Positions 43,501-51,679 of a stretch of 64,000 bases of DNA are shown here, one piece after another. Position 1 is the first letter of the stretch. Each line of letters opens with the position of its first letter. Origin of the DNA: 70-18 sp041691815 (GTDB lineage Bacteria > Pseudomonadota > Alphaproteobacteria > Acetobacterales > Acetobacteraceae). A program made the translations under genes and the position numbers. The stretch is from positions 1 to 64,000 of the forward strand of contig JBEPTZ010000007.1 in assembly GCA_041691815.1 (NCBI GenBank), given 5' to 3'. Under the pieces are notes generated by a model. The model was not told the DNA's origin and ran no database searches. It saw only the letters and a program-made list of their open reading frames with translations.

Positions 43501-44035
43501 CAAGGTGGAGGAGATCGAGCGCGCCGCCGATGTCATCATCTGGTGCTGCGACGAGGCGCCCGGCTTCACCCCCACCCGCAAGCAGGACCGCAGCTTCGTC
43601 GGCAACATCGTGCAGGCGATGGCCGCCTACGGCAGCGGCAAGCTTGGCCCGGCGGCCGTACCGCTGTCAGACGCCGCGCACATGATCGTCATCGGCTCCG
43701 ACCGCATGATGGCCGCTGTCGGCACCGCCCGGCATGGCGTGCTGGCGCCGTATCTGAAGCCCGGCCACACCGCCATCGGCTCGATCAACTCGCCGATGCA
43801 GTGCATGATGAAAGAGGTCTGCGGCCAGTGCCTGCAGGCGCGCATCGACCCGATAACCGGCGCCCGCAGCGTGGTGTTCACCTGCTTCGACCAGGATCAG
43901 GCGCTCGACCGCGTCGATTTCCCGTCACTCAACGACCGCCTGCGGCAGAACAGCCTGTCCGAAAAACTGACCGCGCAGTGGGTCGACCGCACCTTGCGCG
44001 TGCTCAATGCCCGGCCAGCAGAAGCGGCGGACTAA
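40547..44035 (+). CDS. Nfn-like fusion flavoprotein: GltD-like plus PyrK-like modules
   Basis: A 1162-residue cytoplasmic oxidoreductase. Residues 1-240 are a mainly helical region I do not recognise. Iron-sulfur cysteines follow at C247, C250, C258 (YCILCHVQGKDSC) and C322, C325, C329 (ICNDCMKAC). A GltD/NfnB-like FAD-NAD(P) module has VLVVGLGPAGFTLAH near 385 and VVVIGGGLTAVDTATES near 560. From about 840 a PyrK/NfnA-like module has QPGQFYRLQNYE for flavin and ALVGGGLGNAVLFSIG for nucleotide. A 2Fe-2S set closes it (C1086, C1092, C1095, C1113). In separate-subunit Nfn enzymes these modules bifurcate electrons between NADPH, NADH and ferredoxin. That role here is inference. Confidence 0.8.
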   Translation: MNALAPTQTALGFGTSLEQLATRDGLVVLDRSFLARLEAEEPELHTALLTARATPDSLDAKAESELVVLLGPTLDDFIAELFGLGSEMAAIAAETAALDPVHACKRLFVQRQAVKKYPDPSGFDGPALRAALEARIAAPLTDLAFATAVAGWEQDPEALDLALRYAAWATLTEDGRHAHDGTILFHVPQRTDPANLVPVETIDRDGVTMLRLPEHAPPGYHHRQRDGFALTDPGMSVAQALDHMNYCILCHVQGKDSCSKGLKDRKTGGFQKSSFGVTLAGCPLDEKISEMHALRGKGHLLAAFATIAIDNPMMAATGHRICNDCMKACIYQKQQPVDIPQTETSILREVLDLPWGFEIYTLLTRWNPLNIHRPLPLPDSGRKVLVVGLGPAGFTLAHHLMNDGHTVVAVDGLKIEPLGFDPNRPIRDADALFESLDNRVLAGFGGVAEYGITVRWNKNYLKLVRLLLERRPQFALFGGIRFGGGVDGGATLGIDDAFAMGFDHVAVCMGAGRPTIIDMPGGLSRGVRQASDFLMALQLTGAAKMSSIANLQLRLPVVVIGGGLTAVDTATESLAYYVRQVEKFALRFRILAEERGAAAVSANWSEEEAEIAAEFFAHAKAIAEERAQAATEGREPRLTQLLDSWGGATLAYRRRLLDAPSYTLNHEEVAKAMEEGVRFAEGLTPEEVIVDRFGHAAGLRVKRADGSEAVLPARAVLVAAGTQPNTVLAREDRRVELDGRYFQAIEADGTPVTPERGLCKPDSAEVLMHRTAEGRFLSFFGDLHPSFYGNVVKAMGGAKRGFPVVSRVLAELPPSTLSGAELIATCRRDLAPRVHAVHRLTPTIVEVVVHAPAAARAFQPGQFYRLQNYEMHAARASEPGIGSTLLAMEGLAMTGASTDKAAGLISVIVLEMGGSSDLCATLTPGEPVILMGPTGTPTEIHANTTVALVGGGLGNAVLFSIGAATRAAGSKVIYFAGYKALRDRYKVEEIERAADVIIWCCDEAPGFTPTRKQDRSFVGNIVQAMAAYGSGKLGPAAVPLSDAAHMIVIGSDRMMAAVGTARHGVLAPYLKPGHTAIGSINSPMQCMMKEVCGQCLQARIDPITGARSVVFTCFDQDQALDRVDFPSLNDRLRQNSLSEKLTAQWVDRTLRVLNARPAEAAD

Positions 44036-44112
44036 GCGCGATAAATGCTAGTTGCGAATGATCCGATTTGTCCATACCATGGATGTAACGTCATCCTGGG
44101 AGGAGTCGATCT

Positions 44113-44433
44113 ATGGCAACGCGGGTTCTGCTCAAGCATCGCGCGAGCGGGCTGGTAAAGAACGGTTTCTTCGGGTTTTCCTGGACCACGCTGTTTTTCG
44201 GCTTCTTTCCGGCGCTATTCCGCGGCGATTTCCTCACCTTCATCGGCGGCTTCGTGGTGATCGTGATCCTGGGCATATTCACGCTTGGCATCGGCTCGGC
44301 GCTCGCGATGTTCGTCTGGGCATTCTTCTACAACGGCTACTACACCCGCAAACTGCTTGAACGAGGCTACGCGTTCGCCGATACCGACCCGATGGTCACA
44401 CAGGCCAAACTCAGCCTTGGTGTCGCCGGCTGA
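44113..44433 (+). CDS. Small membrane protein, HrgC/DUF2628-like
   Basis: A 106-residue protein with two hydrophobic segments. The N-terminal GFFGFSWTTLFFGFFPALFRG resembles the GFSWTALFFGPFW-type block of DUF2628/HrgC proteins, here seen as GFSWTTLFFGFFPALFRGD, followed by FVVIVILGIFTLGIGSALAM. Function is unknown. An AGGAG box lies in the leader (44100-44104). It stands alone between the fusion flavoprotein and the convergent CHRD gene. Confidence 0.72.
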   Translation: MATRVLLKHRASGLVKNGFFGFSWTTLFFGFFPALFRGDFLTFIGGFVVIVILGIFTLGIGSALAMFVWAFFYNGYYTRKLLERGYAFADTDPMVTQAKLSLGVAG

Positions 44434-44491
44434 TCTCGTGCCGGCGACACTTCAGCGCAGATAGTCGAGTATTTCAGAACGAACCGCTGCC

Positions 44492-44923
44492 CTACTTCGT
44501 CAGCTGCCCGCGAATCTCCCCGCCCGGATGCGCCTTGGTGTGAATATTGACGTACATCACCCCATCCTCAAGTTCCTTGGTCTGCTTCGCGTCGAGTGTC
44601 GCCTCGCCCTTGATCGGGCTGGTGACCGCGCCCTTGAACGGGATCAACACCGGGGCATTCTTGCCCGCCGCCGCAGGCCCATGAATATGCCCCATCGTCG
44701 CCGGCCCGCTGAGCCCGGAATAGGTCACGGTGTATTTCAGCATATGGGTCGCGCTGTCGAACATCACGGTCGCCTCGCCGGTCCCCTTGCTGTCGTTGCC
44801 CGGCACCTCGCTCATGCCGCCCAGCTTGGCGTGATAGGTCGTCTCGGCCGCGATCGTCGCCGCCGATGTGCCGGCGAGCAGGCCGGCGGCCAGCACCGCG
44901 GCAACCAGAACCTTGTTGGGCAT
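44492..44923 (-). CDS. Secreted CHRD-domain protein
   Basis: A 143-residue protein with a Sec signal peptide (KVLVAAVLAAGLLAGTSAA, cleavage likely near TIAAET) followed by one CHRD domain: YHAKLGGMSEVPGNDSKGTG, LSGPATMGHIHGPAAAGKNA and MYVNIHTKAHPGGEIRGQL. CHRD domains are immunoglobulin-like folds of unclear bacterial role. The start MPNKVL at 44923 has GGAG at suitable spacing; an upstream ATG at 44935 is less well placed. Confidence 0.87.
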   Translation of the reverse strand: MPNKVLVAAVLAAGLLAGTSAATIAAETTYHAKLGGMSEVPGNDSKGTGEATVMFDSATHMLKYTVTYSGLSGPATMGHIHGPAAAGKNAPVLIPFKGAVTSPIKGEATLDAKQTKELEDGVMYVNIHTKAHPGGEIRGQLTK

Positions 44924-45084
44924 GCCATTCTCCATTCGGGTGAAATGATTGGTCACGAACAGCGCAGCGACAGTGCACGTGGTGCGCCCCCGAACACATG
45001 CAACCCACGCCCACCGCTTTGGTCGCATCCGCCAAGCCCGGATCGGTCGCTGCGCCGCCGCCGCCGATCTGCCATGATGCCGGC

Positions 45085-45768
45085 ATGAGCACCCTCCCGA
45101 TCGGCCCAGAGGTCGACGCCACGCCCCGGCCCTTGCCGGCCCGCACCACCATTCGCGGCACCTATGCGGTGCTGGAACCGCTGCATGTGCGCCACGCGCC
45201 CGATCTCTGGCGGGCCGCGCAGAACGCCGGGGACAGTTGGCGCTACCTGGGCTACGGCCCGTTCCCCGATGAGGCGGCGATGACCAGATTCGTCGCCGAT
45301 TTCGCCGCGGCCCACGACCCGATGGCCTGGGCGGTACGGCCGGTCGCCACCGGCATGGTCTCCGGCTGGCTCACCCTGATGAACATCGAGCCGAAACACG
45401 CCGCCGTCGAGCTCGGGCATATCTGGTTCGGCCCGCCGATGCAGCGCACCCGCGCCGCAACCGAGGCGATGTACCTGCTGCTCAAATACGCCGCCGACGA
45501 CCTCGGCTACCGCCGCCTGGTGTGGAAATGCGACTGCCTCAACGCCCCCAGCCGCCGCGCCGCTGCCCGCCTCGGCTTCACCTATGAGGGCCGCCACCGC
45601 GCCCATCTGACCGTCAAGGGCCACCAGCGCGACACCGACTGGTTCAGCATCATCGCCCCGGAATGGCCGGCCTGCCGCGACGCGCTGGCGGCCTGGCTGG
45701 CGCCGGAGAACTTCGCCCCCGACGGCACCGCCCGCCGCGGTCTGGCGGAGATACGTGGCGCGGTGTAA
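45085..45768 (+). CDS. GNAT family N-acetyltransferase (RimJ/RimL-like)
   Basis: A 227-residue acetyl-CoA-dependent acyltransferase. The GNAT core includes AAVELGHIWFGPPMQRTRAA in place of the Q/RxxGxG/A loop, and GYRRLVWKCDCLNAPSRRAA with LGFTYEGRHR, the RimJ/RimL pattern. The substrate may be a protein N-terminus or a small amine. It starts at ATG 45085 and precedes the rhodanese gene after 31 bases on the same strand. Confidence 0.85.
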   Translation: MSTLPIGPEVDATPRPLPARTTIRGTYAVLEPLHVRHAPDLWRAAQNAGDSWRYLGYGPFPDEAAMTRFVADFAAAHDPMAWAVRPVATGMVSGWLTLMNIEPKHAAVELGHIWFGPPMQRTRAATEAMYLLLKYAADDLGYRRLVWKCDCLNAPSRRAAARLGFTYEGRHRAHLTVKGHQRDTDWFSIIAPEWPACRDALAAWLAPENFAPDGTARRGLAEIRGAV

Positions 45769-45799
45769 CCTCCGCGCCAGACGAGTGGTGGAGAACGCA

Positions 45800-46183
45800 A
45801 TGCCCTTGAAGAAATCGGCGAAGCAGCTGCTGGCCGAGGCCAACGCCGCGATCCAGACCATCTCGGCGGCCGAGGCCATGGCGTTGCAGGGCAATGTCCA
45901 GTTCGTCGATATCCGCGAACCTGCCGAAGTCGCCGCCGGCACCGTGCCCGGCGCCGTCGCGGTGCCGCGCGGCCTGCTGGAATTCGCCGCCGACCCGGAA
46001 AGCCCGATGCACAAGCCGCAGTTTGCCGCCGGCAAAAAGCTGGTGCTGTTCTGCGCCAGCGGCGGCCGCTCGGCGCTCGCCACCAAAACCCTGACCGACA
46101 TGGGCTATACCGACCTCTGCCACATCGGCGGCGGCTTCACTGCCTGGAAGGCCGCCGGCGGCACGGTGGGCGAATCCGGCTGA
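45800..46183 (+). CDS. Single-domain rhodanese-like sulfurtransferase
   Basis: A 127-residue rhodanese domain. The N-terminal block VQFVDIREPAEVAAGTVPGA and the active loop LFCASGGRSALA with its cysteine persulfide site are clear; a sulfur-carrier role follows from the family. The start at 45800 follows GGAG by seven bases. Neighbours are an acetyltransferase upstream and a sulfotransferase downstream. Confidence 0.9.
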   Translation: MPLKKSAKQLLAEANAAIQTISAAEAMALQGNVQFVDIREPAEVAAGTVPGAVAVPRGLLEFAADPESPMHKPQFAAGKKLVLFCASGGRSALATKTLTDMGYTDLCHIGGGFTAWKAAGGTVGESG

Positions 46184-46212
46184 ACCAGCGGGCGACCCTC
46201 ATCGGCCGCACG

Positions 46213-46974
46213 ATGTTCACCCCGCGATTCCGGCCAAACACCCATCTCGACGCGCTCACGGCCCGCTTCGACAGTCTCGCCGTGCGGCCTGACGCGCTGC
46301 CGCCGTTGCGCCGTGTCGTGCTGCTCTGCTTCACCAACCGCACCGGCTCCAACTATCTCGGCTCGATGCTGTCCGGCAGCGGTCTGCTGAACCTGCCCAT
46401 CGAATGCCTCAACGCCGAACACATCCTGGGCGAGGCCGATCGCCGTCAGTTGACGCAGTTCTCCGATGTGATCGCCAGAATCATCGCCGACGCTGCCACC
46501 GAAGGTCATTTCGCACTCAAGGTCGGCGCAAACCATCTGGAAATACTGGGCGAATCCGGCCTGCTCGACCTGTGGCGCGACCGCCTGCACTGCATCCACC
46601 TGGAGCGCCTCGACCGCCTCGCCCAGGCCATCTCCTGGGAAATCGCGCTGCAGACCGAGCAATGGACCTCGATCTCCACGCCCACGCCCACCGCCCCGAT
46701 CTTTCGCCACGCCCGCATCCTCGCGGCACTGGAAGCCTTCGCCGACGGCAACCGCCAACTCGACCTGTTCTTCGGTCGCAACGGCCTGCGGCCTCAGCAT
46801 GTGCTGTACGAGGATCTGGAGACCACGCCGGCCGACCAGGTCGCCCGCCTGCTGGCCGGCATCGGCCTGCCACCGCTGCGCATCCGGCCGGAACTGGTCC
46901 CGATCCGGCGGCAACGCGGGGCGCTCAACGACGTATGGCGGCAGCAGTTTCTTGAAGTAGAGGCAAGCAAGTAA
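46213..46974 (+). CDS. Stf0-family sulfotransferase
   Basis: A 253-residue sulfotransferase of the Stf0 type, which moves sulfate from PAPS to sugars or lipids in mycobacteria. The PAPS 5'-phosphosulfate loop is LCFTNRTGSNYLGSML. Later blocks include FALKVGANHLEIL, CIHLERLDRLAQAISW and HVLYEDLETTPADQVARLL. The acceptor is unknown. It ends just before a terminator-type palindrome. Confidence 0.85.
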   Translation: MFTPRFRPNTHLDALTARFDSLAVRPDALPPLRRVVLLCFTNRTGSNYLGSMLSGSGLLNLPIECLNAEHILGEADRRQLTQFSDVIARIIADAATEGHFALKVGANHLEILGESGLLDLWRDRLHCIHLERLDRLAQAISWEIALQTEQWTSISTPTPTAPIFRHARILAALEAFADGNRQLDLFFGRNGLRPQHVLYEDLETTPADQVARLLAGIGLPPLRIRPELVPIRRQRGALNDVWRQQFLEVEASK

Positions 46975-46978
46975 GAGT

Positions 46979-47002
46979 CTTCTTTTTGTGAACAAAAAGA
47001 AG
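46979..47002. terminator. Single terminator-type palindrome, copy 4 (half element)
   Basis: A 24-base palindrome of the TTCTTTTTG/CAAAAAGAA type lies five bases after the Stf0 stop and is followed by CAAAAAAACTTTT. The second half of the element is missing. It lies between the convergent Stf0 and MFS genes. Confidence 0.7.
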
Positions 47003-47017
47003 CAAAAAAACTTTTCT

Positions 47018-48235
47018 CTACTTTAGTTCCACGCTGCGGAAACTTCGGTCGTAGACCCAGACATAGCCGGCCTGGAACACCGCCGCCACCAGGAACGGTG
47101 CCGCCAGGAAGCCCGACTGGAACAACGCCCCGGCGAACACCGGCCCGATCGCCCGCGGCACCTGTAACGCCACATTGCTCGCAGCACTGGAAAAGCCGCG
47201 CCGGCTCGCCCGCACGATCCCCATATTGACCGCCGAACGCGCGCCCGTGGTGCCCCGGTTCATCACCCCGCGCGCCACATACAGCACGCTCGCCAGCATG
47301 AAACTCCCGGCGAACGGCAGCGCCACCAGCAACACCAGCCCCACCAGCCGCATCAACACCACCGCCCGCACCACCCCCACCCGCCGCGACAACCCGCCGG
47401 CCAGCAGCGAAGCGATGCCGGCCAGCAGGAACCCCACCGCCATCATCGCGCCGATCGAGGCCGGGCCGTGATTGAACTTCAGCGCGAACCAATAGGTCAC
47501 CAACGGCCCCGACAGCCCCAGTCCGGCGCCGTTCAGCAGGTTGGCCAGCACCAGCCGCCGCACCAGGCCGTTCTCGCGCACCCGCTCCTCGGGGTCCTCC
47601 TCCACCACCTTGCCGCGCCCCGCCTCGTCGTCGCGCGCCACCGCGATCATCACCAGCGTCACCGCCGACAGCACCGCAGTGAGCAGGAACAGCGGCCGGT
47701 ATGCCGCCGCCGGTGACGCCACGCCCCAGGTCCAGCCGGGCGCCCCGGCCAGCACCGCACCGATCGCCATGCCGAAAAACCCCAGCGCCGCGTTCAGGCT
47801 GTAGAACATCCCGCGCCTGGAGGCCGGCACGCATTGCGCCATCCAGGCCTGCTCCACCGGCGAGAACGGCCCCGCCGCGCCGTTGCCGCCACGCCCGAAG
47901 CCGCCCACCACGGCGGCAATCGCCAGCGGCAGCGCCGCCGGCGTCCACCACGCCACCAGTGCCGCCACCCCCTGCGCCGCGTCATACACCAGCAGAAACC
48001 GCCGCCGCCCGAAGCGGTCCGACAGCGGCCCCAGCAGCATGGTCAGCAGTGCGCCTAGTAGCAGCGCAGCGGACAGCACCACGCTGATCTGCACCGCACT
48101 CCACGCCAGCGCCTTCAGATACAGCGCGAAATCCACCACCATCGCGCCCTGCCAGACGCTGCGCACCAGCCGGGTGGCCTGCAGCAGCCAGGCGGTCCAG
48201 GCGATCGGTTCAACCGGCGCACGAACGTCCTGCAT
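47018..48235 (-). CDS. MFS transporter
   Basis: A 405-residue major facilitator carrier with about 12 hydrophobic segments. The loop 2-3 motif GPLSDRFGRRRFLLVYD matches the MFS signature. The start MQDVRAPVEP at 48235 lies four bases after the livF stop, so the gene may be the last of the liv operon. The substrate is unknown; drug efflux or metabolite export are equally possible. Confidence 0.85.
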   Translation of the reverse strand: MQDVRAPVEPIAWTAWLLQATRLVRSVWQGAMVVDFALYLKALAWSAVQISVVLSAALLLGALLTMLLGPLSDRFGRRRFLLVYDAAQGVAALVAWWTPAALPLAIAAVVGGFGRGGNGAAGPFSPVEQAWMAQCVPASRRGMFYSLNAALGFFGMAIGAVLAGAPGWTWGVASPAAAYRPLFLLTAVLSAVTLVMIAVARDDEAGRGKVVEEDPEERVRENGLVRRLVLANLLNGAGLGLSGPLVTYWFALKFNHGPASIGAMMAVGFLLAGIASLLAGGLSRRVGVVRAVVLMRLVGLVLLVALPFAGSFMLASVLYVARGVMNRGTTGARSAVNMGIVRASRRGFSSAASNVALQVPRAIGPVFAGALFQSGFLAAPFLVAAVFQAGYVWVYDRSFRSVELK

Positions 48236-48239
48236 CTCC

Positions 48240-48941
48240 CTATCCCGGCCACGCCATATCGTCGTCCAGCGCCGCCATACCGCCGGCCCACGCCACCGCC
48301 CCGCCCTCAATCACCACAGCGCTATCAGCCACCCGCGCCGCAAAGTTCCGGTTCTGCTCCGCCAGCAGCACCGTCACCCCCTGCGCCTTCAACGCCAGCA
48401 CGGCGCCGGCCATCTCCTCCACGATCACCGGGGCCAGCCCCTCGCTCGGCTCATCCAGCAGCAGCAGTAGCGGGTTGCCCATCAGCGTCCTGGCGATCGT
48501 CAGCATCTGCTGCTCGCCGCCACTCATCCGCCCGCCCAATCGATGACGCATCTCCGCCAGATTGGGAAACAGCGCGAACAGCGCCTCTGGCGTCCAGCCC
48601 GGCCGCCCCTCGCGCGCCGGCTGCCGCCCCACCTCGAGATTCTCCAGCACCGTGAGATCGGTAAAAATCCGCCGCTCCTCCGGCACATAGCCGATGCCCG
48701 CCCGCGCAATCCGCTGCGGCGCCCATCCCGCCACGTCCCGCCCGGCGAACCGCACGATCCCCCGCGTCGGCCGCACCAGCCCGATCAGCGACTTCAGGAC
48801 CGTGCTCTTGCCGGCACCATTGCGCCCCAGCAGCACCAGCACCGCCCCCGCAGCGACGCTGAACGACACCCCGTGCAGGATATGCGCCCGGCCATAGAAA
48901 CTATGCAGCCCGTCCACCGCCAGCATCGGGGGTGGCGGCAT
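48240..48941 (-). CDS. livF: Branched-chain-type ABC transporter ATPase LivF (set 1)
   Basis: A 233-residue ABC ATPase of the LivF group. Walker A is LLGRNGAGKSTVLKSL, the signature is MSGGEQQMLTIARTL, Walker B is LLLLLDEPSEGLAP, and the H-loop position has Q in VTVLLAEQNRNFA, as is usual for LivF. The ATG at 48941 overlaps the livG stop (TGATG); a TTG three bases upstream is less likely. It forms a nucleotide-binding pair with LivG of set 1. Confidence 0.9.
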   Translation of the reverse strand: MPPPPMLAVDGLHSFYGRAHILHGVSFSVAAGAVLVLLGRNGAGKSTVLKSLIGLVRPTRGIVRFAGRDVAGWAPQRIARAGIGYVPEERRIFTDLTVLENLEVGRQPAREGRPGWTPEALFALFPNLAEMRHRLGGRMSGGEQQMLTIARTLMGNPLLLLLDEPSEGLAPVIVEEMAGAVLALKAQGVTVLLAEQNRNFAARVADSAVVIEGGAVAWAGGMAALDDDMAWPG

Positions 48942-49699
48942 CAATACCCCCCGGTCGCCCGGCCGCTGCCCAGATACACCGCCCGCACCCTGGCATCGGC
49001 GCGGATCGTCTTGCCGTCGCCCTCGGCGATCACCTCGCCGCGTTCCAGCACCACAACCCGATCGGCCACGCTGAACACCACATTCATGTCATGCTCGGTG
49101 AACAGCACCGCGATCTGCTGCTCGGTTGCCAGTCGCCGCGCCAGTTGCATCAGCCCCACCCGCTCGTCGCGCGCCATGCCGGCGGTCGGCTCGTCCATCA
49201 GCAGCAGCTTCGGCGCGTTCGACAGCGCCATCGCCAGCTCCAGCCGCTTCAGGTCGCCATAGGCCAGCACACCGGCCGGCCGGTCCGCCTGGCCGCCCAT
49301 CTCCACCTGCTCCAGCAGCGCCTGCGCCTCGGCGATGCAGTACAGCCGTCCCGGCTTGCCGAACTGCCACAGCTTCCGCCGATGCGACAGCAGCGCCGTC
49401 TGCACATTCTCCCGCACCGTCATCGAGGCGAAAGTGGCGGTGATCTGGAATGTCCGCCCCACCCCCAGCCGCCACACCTTGCGCGGTGGCAGCCCGGTGA
49501 TGTCCCGCCCGGCCAGCACCACTCGTCCGGCATCCGGCTTGATCTGCCCGTTCAGCATGTTGAAACAGGTCGATTTCCCCGCCCCGTTCGGCCCGATCAC
49601 CGCCAGCATCTCACCGGCCGCCACCCCCAGTGACACCCCGGCCACCGCCCGCACCCCGCCGAAGCTCTTCACCAGGCCCTCAACCGCCAGCACGTTCAT
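48941..49699 (-). CDS. livG: Branched-chain-type ABC transporter ATPase LivG (set 1)
   Basis: A 252-residue ABC ATPase. Walker A is IGPNGAGKSTCFNMLNG, and the Q-loop region has VGRTFQITATF. The signature is altered: LAYGDLKRLELAMAL in place of LSGGQ, a known LivG feature. Walker B is LLLMDEPTAGMA, with H in LFTEHDMNVV. Its start overlaps the stop of the fused permease by four bases. Confidence 0.9.
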   Translation of the reverse strand: MNVLAVEGLVKSFGGVRAVAGVSLGVAAGEMLAVIGPNGAGKSTCFNMLNGQIKPDAGRVVLAGRDITGLPPRKVWRLGVGRTFQITATFASMTVRENVQTALLSHRRKLWQFGKPGRLYCIAEAQALLEQVEMGGQADRPAGVLAYGDLKRLELAMALSNAPKLLLMDEPTAGMARDERVGLMQLARRLATEQQIAVLFTEHDMNVVFSVADRVVVLERGEVIAEGDGKTIRADARVRAVYLGSGRATGGY

Positions 49700-51528
49700 A
49701 CGTCACGCACCCAATATCTTCGCACCGTGCCGGCGATCCCCGCCGGGAAGAACACCACCAGCAGCACGATGAACGCCCCCAGCTTGAACCGCCAGTAACT
49801 GCTGGAGAGCAGCGTGTCGAACAGCGCCGTGTAGGCGATCGCCCCCACCACCGGCCCGGCGATGGTCTGCACCCCGCCCAGCAGCACCGCCACCAGCACG
49901 TCAACCGAATGCCCAACCGCGATATACGTCGGGAACACGCTGCCCTTGGCAAAGGCGAACACGCCGCCCGACAGCCCCGCCGCCGCGCCCGCGATGGCGA
50001 ACGCCGCCAGCCGGATCCGCCCGGCATCCAGCCCGATCGCCGCCGCCCGCAGCGGTGAATCCCGCGTCGCCCGCAGCGCGTAGCCGAACGGCGCATACAG
50101 CGCGCGGCGCAGCAGCCAGGTGCCGGCCACGCACAGCCCCAGCGCCAGCCAGTAATACACCCGCGCCTCGGCCGCCCACGGCGCCGGCCACACCCCGAGA
50201 ATCCCGTTATCGCCGCCGGTCAACCAATCCCACTGGAACGCCACCGCCCAGACGATCTGCGCGAACGCCAGGGTCAGCATCGCCAGATACACGCCGGACA
50301 GCCGCACGATGAACCACCCCACCGCCAGCGCCGTGGCGCCGGCCGCCAGCGGCGCCAGCAGCAGCCCGACGCTCATCGGCGCCGCCAGCGCATGCGTGGC
50401 CAGCCCCGCCGCATAGGCGCCGATCCCGAACCAGGCCGCATGCCCGAAACTCACCATGCCGCCGGGCCCCATCATGAAATGCAGGCTGGCCGCGAACAGC
50501 ACCGCCACCAGCATCTCCACCAGCACCGACAGCAGATACGGCCCCACCAGCCACGGCGCCACCCCCGCAGCCACCAGCACCGCCACCGCCAGCCAGCGCA
50601 GCGCCGGCCCCGCCGGCCGCACCGGCACCAGCGCCTCCGCGTCGCCCCGCGCCGTCGCCTGCGCCCGGCCCAACAGCCCCTGCGGCCGCACCATCAGCAC
50701 CACCGCCATCACCAGGAATATCAGCACCAGCGTGATCTTCGGCAGCAGCACAATGCCAAACGCCTGCAACTCGCCGATCAGCAGCGCCGCCAGAAACGCC
50801 CCCGGCAGGCTGCCCATGCCGCCCACCACCACCACCACGAACGCATCGACGATCACGCTGAGATCGATATGCGCATTCGCCGAGCCGTCCGGCAGCGACA
50901 GCACACCGCCCAACCCCGCCAGCCCCGCCCCCAGCGCGAACACCAAGGTGAACAGCACCCGCTGCTCCACCCCCAGCGCTGCCACCATGTCCCGATCCTC
51001 GGTCGCCGCCCGCAGCAACACGCCAAACCGGGTGCGACGCAGCAGCAGCCACATCGCCCCCAGCACCAGCGGCCCGACACCAATCAGCACCAGGTCGAAA
51101 CTGGGAAACCGCGACCCCAGTATCTCCACGAATCCGCGCATCCATGGCGGGCGCGACAACGTCAGATCGTCCGGCCCCCACACATAGAGCACCGCATCCT
51201 GCACCATCAGCACCACGCCGAAGGTCGCCAGCAACTGCAACATCTCCGGCGCCCGATAGATCCGCCTGAGCAGCCCGATCTCCATCGCCGCCCCCAGCGC
51301 CGCCACCGCCAGCGCCGCCAGCACCACCCCCAACACGAACCAGCCCGGCCCACGCGGCAACTGCGTCAGCACCGACCAGCCGATATAGGCCCCCAGCATG
51401 TAAAGACTGCCATGCGCGAAGTTCACCACCCGCGTCACGCCGAAGATCACCGTCAGCCCCGCCGCCACCAGAAACAGCGACGACGCGCCGGCCAGGCCGG
51501 TCAGCGCCTGAACGACGATGAAATCCAT
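49696..51528 (-). CDS. Fused LivH-LivM permease (set 1)
   Basis: A 610-residue membrane protein. Residues 1-290 match LivH (LVAAGLTVIFGVTRVVNFAHGS, here in two parts: LVAAGLTVIFGVTRVV and NFAHGSLYMLGAYIG). Residues 310-605 match LivM (GMVSFGHAAWFGIGAYAAGL; IRLSGVYLAMLTLAFAQI-like RLSGVYLAMLTLAFAQIVWA). One chain thus supplies both membrane halves of a branched-chain or urea/amide-type importer. The start MDFIVVQALTG at 51528 is used because upstream in-frame residues are encoded by the terminator palindrome. It overlaps livG. Confidence 0.9.
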   Translation of the reverse strand: MDFIVVQALTGLAGASSLFLVAAGLTVIFGVTRVVNFAHGSLYMLGAYIGWSVLTQLPRGPGWFVLGVVLAALAVAALGAAMEIGLLRRIYRAPEMLQLLATFGVVLMVQDAVLYVWGPDDLTLSRPPWMRGFVEILGSRFPSFDLVLIGVGPLVLGAMWLLLRRTRFGVLLRAATEDRDMVAALGVEQRVLFTLVFALGAGLAGLGGVLSLPDGSANAHIDLSVIVDAFVVVVVGGMGSLPGAFLAALLIGELQAFGIVLLPKITLVLIFLVMAVVLMVRPQGLLGRAQATARGDAEALVPVRPAGPALRWLAVAVLVAAGVAPWLVGPYLLSVLVEMLVAVLFAASLHFMMGPGGMVSFGHAAWFGIGAYAAGLATHALAAPMSVGLLLAPLAAGATALAVGWFIVRLSGVYLAMLTLAFAQIVWAVAFQWDWLTGGDNGILGVWPAPWAAEARVYYWLALGLCVAGTWLLRRALYAPFGYALRATRDSPLRAAAIGLDAGRIRLAAFAIAGAAAGLSGGVFAFAKGSVFPTYIAVGHSVDVLVAVLLGGVQTIAGPVVGAIAYTALFDTLLSSSYWRFKLGAFIVLLVVFFPAGIAGTVRRYWVRDV

Positions 51529-51552
51529 CAAAGCAGCGAAGGTAGGGCAGGA

Positions 51553-51676
51553 CTTCTTTTTGTGAACAAAAAGAAGCAAAAAAACTTTCTATCCATTTTG
51601 GAGACTCCGGAGTCTCCACCTCTCCACTGTTGCAAGGCGGATAAAAGTTTTTTGGTTCTTTTTTTCAAAAAAGAAC
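51553..51676. terminator. Paired-palindrome terminator element, copy 5 (inside liv operon)
   Basis: The palindromes are 51553-51576 and 51655-51676. The core contains GGAGACTCCGGAGTCTCC (51600-51617), a perfect 18-base palindrome. It separates the binding-protein gene from its permease, which run in the same direction, so it could set unequal expression of the two. Confidence 0.65.
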
Positions 51677-51679
51677 GCC

